From an uncultured Treponema sp. (GTDB lineage Bacteria > Spirochaetota > Spirochaetia > Treponematales > Treponemataceae): DNA of 64,000 nucleotides. The stretch is taken from positions 1-64,000 of the forward strand of contig CALFIX010000038.1 in assembly GCA_937877515.1 (NCBI GenBank). The letters are read 5' to 3'. The position numbers were made by a program, and so were the translations under genes. A model generated the notes under the pieces. That model worked only from the letters and a program-made list of their open reading frames with translations. It did not search any database and was not told where the DNA came from. Shown here in pieces: positions 57,945-64,000 of the stretch. Numbering within the stretch: position 1 is the stretch's first letter; every line of letters starts with the position of its first letter.

Positions 57945-58442
57945 ATGACAAGATGTAGATTTCTCGTTGCTTCTTGCGTGGGTACATTTTTTTATGTGCT
58001 TATTGCAGTATTTTGTGGACGGGACGGCTTGTGGGCTTACAGCCAGCTCATGGATGAAAAAAGAAGCTTAAGTACCCATACAGCCAGTATTGAAAAAACG
58101 TATGAAGAACTCTTATTGGAAAAAGCTGCATTGCAAAGTGACATGGACGTTATAGCTTCCTATGCTAGAAAGCTTGGATTTGTAAGCGAAGGTGAGAAAC
58201 TTGTAAAAATAACAGGTCTTCCTTTACGCGAAAAGCAAATTTTAGACCCTGGCATGGTTGTGTTTCACAGTGAAGTAAAATATATTCCGGAATGGTTTTG
58301 TAAAGTTCTGGGCTTGATTATTTTTGCCTTGGTTTATCTGGTTCTGCTGCTTTCTGATTTTAATCGTGGACTTATTGAACTTCCAAACAGAAAAGCTCAC
58401 GTAAATGTTATAAGGGGTGTTCCTGTATATGATATGCAGTAA
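57945..58442 (+). CDS. FtsB/DivIC-like septum formation protein
   Basis: The 165-residue protein has an N-terminal membrane helix (about 7-28), a coiled coil (about 35-75) and then YARKLGFVSEGEKLVKI, the typical end of the FtsB/DivIC core. Uniquely, a second membrane helix follows (about 120-138) and a basic tail. FtsB family members bridge FtsL and FtsQ at the divisome. The Sua5 gene starts within its end (14 bp overlap). No clear ribosome site. Confidence 0.75.
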   Translation: MTRCRFLVASCVGTFFYVLIAVFCGRDGLWAYSQLMDEKRSLSTHTASIEKTYEELLLEKAALQSDMDVIASYARKLGFVSEGEKLVKITGLPLREKQILDPGMVVFHSEVKYIPEWFCKVLGLIIFALVYLVLLLSDFNRGLIELPNRKAHVNVIRGVPVYDMQ

Positions 58443-59022
58443 AGATTCTAAAGATTCCATAGCTTTAGCCTCAGAATGTCTTAGGGCCGGAGGAATTGCA
58501 ATTCTTCCAACGGATACTGTTTATGGTTTCAGTGGAATTGTTGATTTACGTGGTGGTGAAAAGTTTTTAACGGATTCTAAAATCAGGGTCATAAAGGGCA
58601 GGGAAGAAAATAAACCGTTAATTCAGCTTATTTCTCATCCAGATGAAATTTACTGCTATACAGATGTAATAGTTCCTCAGGAGCTTTTGGACTTGTGGCC
58701 TGGAGCACTTACAATAATAGTTCCGTTAAAGTCTTCCTGCCCGATAGAAACTGACTGTAAGACAGTTGCATTCCGCTGCCCGGGAGATGAATGGCTTAGA
58801 AACGTAATAGAGAGGGTTTCTTCTCCAATATTTAGCACAAGCGTAAATAAAAGCGGCTTTCCGGTTTTAGATTCTGCAGAAGAAATAAAAAGGGTATTTG
58901 CTGAAGAAGTAGATCTTTTTGTAGAAGATGGAGATAAAAAAGGTGCCTTGCCGTCTACCATAGTGCGTCTTTTAGATGACGGCAGCTACGAAGTTTTACG
59001 TGAAGGAAGCGTGAAAATTTAA
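58429..59022 (+). CDS. tsaC: Threonylcarbamoyl-AMP synthase (TsaC/Sua5/YrdC)
   Basis: This 197-residue enzyme makes threonylcarbamoyl-AMP for t6A37 of tRNA. The YrdC fold starts with AILPTDTVYGFSG; the binding motif KGREENKPL and later FSTSVNKSG are typical. Only a YrdC domain is present (no Sua5 extension). The start ATG lies in the end of the FtsB-like gene. The stop overlaps that of the convergent exported protein by 4 bp. Confidence 0.9.
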   Translation: MICSKDSKDSIALASECLRAGGIAILPTDTVYGFSGIVDLRGGEKFLTDSKIRVIKGREENKPLIQLISHPDEIYCYTDVIVPQELLDLWPGALTIIVPLKSSCPIETDCKTVAFRCPGDEWLRNVIERVSSPIFSTSVNKSGFPVLDSAEEIKRVFAEEVDLFVEDGDKKGALPSTIVRLLDDGSYEVLREGSVKI

Positions 59023-59885
59023 GATTTTGACCAGGAAACAGAAATTGTTCCCTGTCTAACACCATTTGGGGCCGTGCTGTCTTCCAGCATGGTCTTTTTT
59101 GTGCCCGTAAGCTTTGTCGGGCTTTCTATGAACATATTCCATTCTATGGGAAGTGCACCGGGTGCATTTTTTAGGGCTTTTTCGCGGGGAATTTCAGGGA
59201 AGAAGGAGGCATTTGAAGATGAAGTTTGCTTTATGCTTACGTTTTTGCCCTGAATGCTTACTGAAATATTCATGTTTGCACCGTTTTTAAAAATTACAAA
59301 GCCTCTTCCGCCTCTTAAAAGCAGTATTTTTTCTATAAAGTCTTCGCCTTTCCATGTACCGGAAAGCTCATCTAAAGTTACCTCTCCGGGTGCTTTTGAT
59401 TCTTCTTCGGGTGGCAGAGCCGGCTTAGAAGAAGCGATTTTTTCTTGAGGGGAAGAATAAATGTTTTCTGCCAGATTCCTGAATAGATTTTCCAGAGATG
59501 TTTTTGCATCTAAGAGAATCTTGTAGTAGGATGCATATTTTTTTGTTTCGTTAACGTTTTTGTTTTCGCTGGGTTTTATTGCGTTCAGCGTACATATCCA
59601 TGAGCCGTCGCCTTCTTCCTGAATTTCTGCAAAGAAAGCTATTGTGTTGTCAGGAGCCTCTTCTTTGCTGTAGGTGCGGTTCCTTTTATCTGTTACCGTG
59701 TAGCCGTCCAGGGACTGCAATTGATTAAAAAAGAGGTCTGTAGTCATTTTTATCATGTCTGTATCGCTGGAACTTGATACGGTTGAATAAAAATCTACGT
59801 TCTCTGCTGCAAAACATTTTTGCAATATTAGAAAACTTATGAGGATAACTGAAAACTTAGTTTTTGTGGTGTTTCTAAGATTCAA
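59019..59885 (-). CDS. Exported protein of unknown function
   Basis: The 288-residue protein has a signal peptide (about 1-27, cleavage near CFA-AEN). An N-terminal domain (about 30-140) precedes a Pro/Glu-rich linker and a beta-rich C-terminal domain (about 165-288, starting LSGTWKGEDFIEKILLL). No lipobox and no recognised family. It lies downstream of smpB in the same direction (18 bp gap), so it may be expressed with it. Confidence 0.7.
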   Translation of the reverse strand: MNLRNTTKTKFSVILISFLILQKCFAAENVDFYSTVSSSSDTDMIKMTTDLFFNQLQSLDGYTVTDKRNRTYSKEEAPDNTIAFFAEIQEEGDGSWICTLNAIKPSENKNVNETKKYASYYKILLDAKTSLENLFRNLAENIYSSPQEKIASSKPALPPEEESKAPGEVTLDELSGTWKGEDFIEKILLLRGGRGFVIFKNGANMNISVSIQGKNVSIKQTSSSNASFFPEIPREKALKNAPGALPIEWNMFIESPTKLTGTKKTMLEDSTAPNGVRQGTISVSWSKS

Positions 59886-59903
59886 TTTCTGTACAGCCCC
59901 TTT

Positions 59904-60368
59904 TTACCCCTGCAGCCCCTTACGGAATTCTCTAGCCATGTCGCGGTTTATGTCTCTTTCCCTAATATCGGCACGTTTGTCAAATTGCTTCTTACCTTTA
60001 CATAAACCAACCGTAACTTTTACAATGCCATGTTTTAGATAAAAATCTAAGGGAATTAGTGAAAAACCTTTTTCTTCTACTTTGCGGGTAAGCCGTTTTA
60101 TTTCATCTTTATGAAGCAGCAGCTTCTTTTTGCGATCCGGGTCATGATTAAAAACAGAAGAGTAGGAGTATTCTGAAATATGAAAATTTAAAATCCAGAC
60201 TTCGCCGTTTTCTATAAGGCAAAAGCTGTCTAAAAAAGAAATATTTCCTGCCTTTACAGACTTTACCTCTGTGCCTTCTAAAACTATTCCACATTCAAAA
60301 CTGTCTTCTACTGAGTAATTAAATCTTGCCTTTTTATTAACTGCGATAACTTTTCGCTCTTCCTGCAT
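59904..60368 (-). CDS. smpB: SsrA-binding protein SmpB
   Basis: The 154-residue protein binds tmRNA for ribosome rescue. The core reads KARFNYSVEDSFECGIVLEG, then GTEVKSVKAGN, HISEYSY, and the C-terminal basic KKQFDKRADIRERD tail. Length and order are standard. Promoter ends 7 nt before the ATG, with no Shine-Dalgarno. Confidence 0.95.
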   Translation of the reverse strand: MQEERKVIAVNKKARFNYSVEDSFECGIVLEGTEVKSVKAGNISFLDSFCLIENGEVWILNFHISEYSYSSVFNHDPDRKKKLLLHKDEIKRLTRKVEEKGFSLIPLDFYLKHGIVKVTVGLCKGKKQFDKRADIRERDINRDMAREFRKGLQG

Positions 60369-60375
60369 ATCTTTT

Positions 60376-60404
60376 AGTATAGTGCAGAGAAACTTAAAAG
60401 TCTA
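60376..60404 (-). promoter_or_regulatory. smpB promoter (leaderless)
   Basis: Minus strand TAGACT (60399-60404), 17 bp spacer, TATACT (60376-60381), then 7 nt to the ATG at 60368. Confidence 0.55.
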
Positions 60405-60422
60405 TAAGGGCAAAAAGCCGTC

Positions 60423-60452
60423 TTGCAAAGTCCACTTTGCTTATGCTAAACT
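60423..60452 (+). promoter_or_regulatory. Promoter of the second LepB-like gene (near-leaderless)
   Basis: TTGCAA (60423-60428), 18 bp spacer and TAAACT (60447-60452), then 8 nt to the ATG at 60461. No ribosome site. Confidence 0.5.
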
Positions 60453-60460
60453 ATGAGCCT

Positions 60461-61156
60461 ATGAAGCAAAATGTTTATGACTATTCTTTTGAAATGCGAA
60501 GAGAGCGTAAAAGAAAAATTACTTTTACACTTACTTTGTCTTTATCTGTAATTCTTGGTTTAACACTCTTTCTTAATATATTTTTGTTTCCTGTTCACGT
60601 TAAGTCTGATTCCATGGAAAGTGATATTGCACGTAATTCAGCAGTTTTTGTAACTCCGCTTATAAAAACACCTCACCGCGGAGATGTTATTTATCTTTCC
60701 AGGGAAGATAATTTAAAACTTTCCTGGTATTCTGTTGTTGTAAATAAAGTTGTTGCCTTTTTTACAGCCCAGCAGTATGAACCTATAGGCTATACTAAAA
60801 AGATGTCAGGTAAAAATTCTGTCCGAAGGGTTTTAGCTCTTCCTGGTGACACCGTTTACATGCAGGATTATGTGCTTTACATAAAACCAAAAGGAGAAAG
60901 TCATTTTCTTACTGAGTTTGAAATGTGTTCAAAGCCATACAACATTCACATTTATTCAGTTCCGGTAGAATGGGATGGCCTTGGACCTTCTTCCAACATG
61001 GAAGAAATTACTCTTGGTAAAGATGAGTATTTTGTTCTTGCAGATAACCGTGTAGAGGCTGTGGATTCAAGACTTTATGGAGCTATCAGTTCTAAAAGGA
61101 TTAGGGGAAAAGTTCTTTTAGAATATTTTCCATTTTCTAAGATGAGGACATTTTAA
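60461..61156 (+). CDS. Signal peptidase I-like protein lacking the catalytic lysine
   Basis: The 231-residue LepB-family protein has one N-terminal membrane helix (about 21-45). The Ser box is VKSDSMESD (Ser51). The box that should be KRxxGLPGD reads VRRVLALPGD, with Arg122 at the Lys position. Domain E is VLADNRVEAVDSRLYG, with Ala for the first Gly. It may be inactive, or use another residue. Compare the intact, larger LepB at 4003. hemW follows after 3 bp. Confidence 0.8.
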   Translation: MKQNVYDYSFEMRRERKRKITFTLTLSLSVILGLTLFLNIFLFPVHVKSDSMESDIARNSAVFVTPLIKTPHRGDVIYLSREDNLKLSWYSVVVNKVVAFFTAQQYEPIGYTKKMSGKNSVRRVLALPGDTVYMQDYVLYIKPKGESHFLTEFEMCSKPYNIHIYSVPVEWDGLGPSSNMEEITLGKDEYFVLADNRVEAVDSRLYGAISSKRIRGKVLLEYFPFSKMRTF

Positions 61157-61159
61157 TTT

Positions 61160-62380
61160 TTGTGTAGCAGTCCGTCTTTATACATTCACATTCCGTTTTG
61201 CGTTTCCAAATGCGACTACTGCGATTTTTTTAGCGTAGCGCAGGGCATGAGGCCTGTTGATGACTCTTACGTTTCTGCCGTTTTAAGGGAAGAAAAATTT
61301 TTCAGAAAAAAGCTTGATGTAGACTTCTGGTCTACTGTTTACATAGGTGGTGGAACTCCAAGCTTACTTTCATGTGGTCAGCTTGAAAAACTTTTGAGAG
61401 GCGTAAAGGCTTTTTCTTCTAAAGAGGTTACTGTAGAAGTAAATCCTGAAAGCCTGACAGAAAGCTTTATAAAAACTTTTCTTAATAATGGCGGAACCCG
61501 TATTTCTATGGGGGTTCAAAGCTTGAATGAAGCTTCTCTTTCTTTAGTTCACAGGCATTGCTCTTTACAAAAAACAAAGGAGGCCTTAGAGCTTGTAAGA
61601 AGTTTTAAAAATAATTCTTTTAGCTTAAATTTAGACGTTATTGCCGGGCTTCCTGGTCTTACTGATGAAGCTTTTGTTAAATCACTAAAAGAAATTATTT
61701 CTTATTTTCCTGAACACATTTCTATGTACACTCTTACCCTGGAAGAAAATACTCCACTTTATAAGCGTATAGAGGAAGGAGAGAAGTGGAGTGAAGAAAA
61801 TGCAGACAGTCAATGGCTTTTAGGGCGAGATATTCTTTTTTCTTTAGGTTATAGGCAATACGAAGTTTCTAATTTTTCTAAAAATGGCTTTGAGAGTATT
61901 CATAATTTTTCTTACTGGAAACAGGAAGATTACGTGGGGCTTGGATGTGCCGCCTGTGGCTCCTTGTATGGTAAAGAGGGCGTGAGATTTGAAAATACTC
62001 ATAATATAAGCGAATATATTGATTTCTGGACTAATTTTAATCTAGAGGCTATGGAAGAAAATGCCGTTTCATTTATAAAAAAGTCTGGAGTTTTTACTAC
62101 AGAAAGCTTAAGTCCGGAGACAGAAGAATTTGAGTTTTTAATGATGGGCTTAAGAACTTTAAGAGGATGTTCTCAAAATGAGTACAAGAGAAGATATTCT
62201 TCCGTTTTACCGTGGAAAGGTTCTTTAAAAACACGCTTAGGCTTAGAAGCAGGTCTTTGGAAGGACTACCTAGAAAAAGGCTGGGCCAGGGTAGAGGAGA
62301 TAAAGGATGACATTTATTATTCTCTTAGTGAAGAGGGAATTCTGTTTTTGAATAAGGTGCTTCAAAACCTCTTGACGTAA
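61160..62380 (+). CDS. hemW: Radical SAM protein HemW
   Basis: The 406-residue radical-SAM enzyme has the cluster motif CVSKCDYC near the N-terminus after YIHIPF, then YIGGGTPSLLS, TLEENTPLY and the HemW-type HNFSYWKQEDYVGLG region. HemW is a heme chaperone related to HemN; which role it has here is not clear. The only reasonable start is TTG at 61160, 3 bp after the LepB-like stop. Confidence 0.88.
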   Translation: MCSSPSLYIHIPFCVSKCDYCDFFSVAQGMRPVDDSYVSAVLREEKFFRKKLDVDFWSTVYIGGGTPSLLSCGQLEKLLRGVKAFSSKEVTVEVNPESLTESFIKTFLNNGGTRISMGVQSLNEASLSLVHRHCSLQKTKEALELVRSFKNNSFSLNLDVIAGLPGLTDEAFVKSLKEIISYFPEHISMYTLTLEENTPLYKRIEEGEKWSEENADSQWLLGRDILFSLGYRQYEVSNFSKNGFESIHNFSYWKQEDYVGLGCAACGSLYGKEGVRFENTHNISEYIDFWTNFNLEAMEENAVSFIKKSGVFTTESLSPETEEFEFLMMGLRTLRGCSQNEYKRRYSSVLPWKGSLKTRLGLEAGLWKDYLEKGWARVEEIKDDIYYSLSEEGILFLNKVLQNLLT

Positions 62381-62400
62381 AGCATAAAAATATAGATAAT
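62372..62400 (+). promoter_or_regulatory. Promoter overlapping hemW stop
   Basis: TTGACG (62372-62377), 17 bp spacer and GATAAT (62395-62400). The -35 contains the end of hemW. It drives the 29-residue ribosomal peptide gene. Confidence 0.65.
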
Positions 62401-62431
62401 ACTTGACACTTACTTTATAAGGAGTTCTATC

Positions 62432-62521
62432 GTGCCCTGTGGAAAGAAAAGAAAGCGCGCAAAGATAGCGACACATAAGCGCAAGAAGAAGCTTAGAAGA
62501 AACAGGCATAAGAGTAAGTAA
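62432..62521 (+). CDS. 29-residue AURKAIP1/COX24-type ribosomal peptide
   Basis: The tiny, very basic peptide begins MPCGKKRKRAKIATHKRKKK and ends LRRNRHKSK. It belongs to the short AURKAIP1/COX24 (DUF1713) family, which includes mitochondrial mS38 and short bacterial proteins of Bacteroidetes and spirochaetes. GTG start with GGAG at good spacing. Own promoter and double terminator. Confidence 0.85.
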   Translation: MPCGKKRKRAKIATHKRKKKLRRNRHKSK

Positions 62522-62555
62522 GCGGCTTTTTGGTGTAAAAGTCAGAAAGGCGTTT

Positions 62556-62621
62556 GGCTCTCTTAATTTTAAAGAGCCCTCTTTTTGCCCAGAAAGACCG
62601 CAGAAATGCGGTCTTTTTTTT
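62556..62621 (+). terminator. Tandem terminators
   Basis: First, GGCTCT (62556-62561) pairs with AGAGCC (62573-62578) then CTCTTTTT. Second, AAAGACCGCA (62593-62602) pairs with TGCGGTCTTT (62607-62616), followed by T's. They isolate the short peptide gene from dxs. Confidence 0.85.
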
Positions 62622-62636
62622 CGTTACGGAGTTTAA

Positions 62637-64000
62637 ATGCTATTACAGTCTATAAATTCGCCAGAAGATCTCAAAAAGCTTTCGGAAAAGCAATTGGCTT
62701 CACTTTCCGAAGAGATTCGTCATATTATTATAGAAACAGTAAGTAAAAACGGCGGACATTTAGCTTCTAATCTTGGTGTTGTAGAGTTAACGATTGCACT
62801 TCATAGAATTTTTAACAGCCCCGAGGATGCAATTGTTTGGGACGTAAGTCATCAGTGTTATGCTCATAAGCTTCTTACGGGTCGGTATAAAGATTTTGAG
62901 ACTTTAAGACAAAGAGACGGTCTTTCTGGTTTTACCCGTATTCAGGAAAGTCCTCATGATTTTTTTGATGCAGGTCATTCATCTTCTTCCATTTCTTCTG
63001 CTCTGGGGCTTTTAACAGCATGGTCAATTCAAAAAAGAAATGATAAGGTTATTGCTGTTATAGGTGATGGAGCTTTAACAGGGGGAATGGCTTTTGAGGC
63101 GTTAAGTCATGCAGGTCATCTTTCAAAAAATTTAATTGTCATCGTAAATGATAATCAGATGTCTATAAGCCGCAATACGGGGGCAATCTCCCGTTATCTT
63201 TCAAGGCTGACAACTACTACAAGCTATCAGAGACTAAGGTATTTGTTTGATAAGGGCATTGATTCAATACCTTATGTTAACAGACATATTGGAAAATTTG
63301 TTTTCCGTGTAAAGAGGGCCTTAAAAGGGCTTTTCCTAACAAATAACCTGTTTGTAGATTTAGGGTTTGAATACGTTGGTCCTTTAAATGGGCATGACAT
63401 AGAGCAGTTAGAGCAGACTTTCAGACGCATAAAAAAGATTCCTCGTCCAGTTGTTGTTCATGTTGTTACTAAAAAAGGCAAGGGGTATTCTCCTGCCGAA
63501 AATAATCCTTCCGCTTTTCACGGTGTGGGACCATTCAATATTTCTGACGGAGTTGTAGAAAAATTTGACTCCTTAAGTTTTACGGAAGCTTTCAGTAGAA
63601 AAATGGTCTTGCTTGGAGAAAAAAATCCAAAGGTCTGTGCAATTACTGCCGCCATGTCAAAAGGTACGGGGCTGGATTCTTTTGCCCGCCACTATAGAGA
63701 AAGGTTTTTTGATGTAGGAATTGCAGAAGAGCATGCCGTAACCTTTGCAGGTGGTCTTTCTGCAGGCGGACTTATTCCTGTTTGTGCAATTTATTCAACA
63801 TTTATTCAGCGTTCAGTAGATCAGATTATAGAAGACATAGCTTTGCAAAAGAGGCATGTTGTAATTGCTTTAGATAGAGCTGGAGCTGTCGGTGCCGACG
63901 GGGAAACTCATCAGGGAATTTTTGATATCGCACTTTTTAGACCTGTCCCTAACCTTACGTTAATGACTGTTTGTTCTGCAAAAGACCTGGAAGTTTCTTT
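62637..64000 (+). CDS. dxs: 1-deoxy-D-xylulose-5-phosphate synthase (partial)
   Basis: The TPP-dependent enzyme makes DXP from pyruvate and glyceraldehyde 3-phosphate, the first step of the MEP isoprenoid route. Visible are [16 protein letters not shown], the [13 protein letters not shown] segment, the TPP motif [16 protein letters not shown] followed by NDNQMSIS, and [14 protein letters not shown]. About 454 of ~620 codons are in the window, and the gene continues past the right edge. ATG with a GGAG ribosome site, after the terminator pair. Confidence 0.95.
   Translation, partial: MLLQSINSPEDLKKLSEKQLASLSEEIRHIIIETVSKNGGHLASNLGVVELTIALHRIFNSPEDAIVWDVSHQCYAHKLLTGRYKDFETLRQRDGLSGFTRIQESPHDFFDAGHSSSSISSALGLLTAWSIQKRNDKVIAVIGDGALTGGMAFEALSHAGHLSKNLIVIVNDNQMSISRNTGAISRYLSRLTTTTSYQRLRYLFDKGIDSIPYVNRHIGKFVFRVKRALKGLFLTNNLFVDLGFEYVGPLNGHDIEQLEQTFRRIKKIPRPVVVHVVTKKGKGYSPAENNPSAFHGVGPFNISDGVVEKFDSLSFTEAFSRKMVLLGEKNPKVCAITAAMSKGTGLDSFARHYRERFFDVGIAEEHAVTFAGGLSAGGLIPVCAIYSTFIQRSVDQIIEDIALQKRHVVIALDRAGAVGADGETHQGIFDIALFRPVPNLTLMTVCSAKDLEVS

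Overview
The window looks like chromosome from a low-GC spirochaete, most likely a gut- or rumen-type Treponema. The evidence is a set of spirochaete-style lipoproteins, a eukaryotic-type IleRS, a Rho with a large N-terminal insertion, ECF metal uptake, two Maf-like (DUF115) flagellin-glycosyltransferase relatives, and a complete beta-glucoside PTS. Species cannot be read from the sequence. I saw no prophage, insertion sequence, CRISPR array or tRNA. Almost every base is in or next to a gene. The dxs gene at the right edge and the 23S rRNA at the left edge are cut by the window.

Layout. 1-450: end of a 23S-5S rRNA operon and its terminator. 600-5800 (+): RlmI-like methyltransferase, miaA, tatD and an enlarged signal peptidase I. 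5964-8783 (-): secA. 9043-18055 (+): sugar block, with ptsI and ptsH followed by a beta-glucoside operon (EIIBCA, two tandem 6-phospho-beta-glucosidases, a HAD phosphatase, a LicT/BglG antiterminator and a free-standing EIIB-like domain). The operon leader holds a textbook RAT site overlapping a terminator. 18097-21297 (+): lipoproteins, membrane proteins and a Nudix hydrolase. hisS (-) and a TetR gene (+) then diverge, and the TetR gene precedes a cobalt/nickel ECF transporter (cbiMN-cbiQ-cbiO) and plsC. 26861-32915 (+): a 57-residue zinc ribbon, rpsT, HU, lnt, bactofilin, rho and an RlmK-like methyltransferase. 32984-44556: outer-membrane barrel, rpmE, DUF368 transporter, hslVU, TGS-containing nucleoside kinase, acyl-ACP thioesterase, DEAD-box helicase and an ABC-F protein. 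44837-50712 (+): ileS, lipoprotein, extended UPRT and TPR lipoprotein. 50709-57775 (-): a cluster of a large acidic repeat protein, two Maf-like proteins and a membrane GGDEF-like protein. 57945-64000: FtsB-like protein, Sua5/TsaC, exported protein, smpB, a second LepB-like protein, hemW, a 29-residue COX24-type ribosomal peptide and partial dxs.

System-level points. (1) The PTS block is a self-contained circuit: EI and HPr feed EIIBCA, imported phospho-glycosides are split by two BglA enzymes, and LicT senses flux to open the leader terminator. The extra EIIB domain next to licT is unusual. (2) At least eleven genes have a good -10 box only 5-10 nt before the start codon, which predicts leaderless or almost leaderless mRNAs as a common mode of expression. 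(3) The 50.7-57.8 kb minus-strand cluster has the most unfamiliar content and carries an intrinsic terminator just upstream of the first Maf-like start codon. (4) Two core proteins have lost catalytic residues: the second LepB has Arg where the general-base Lys should be, and the ABC-F protein has lost the second Walker A.
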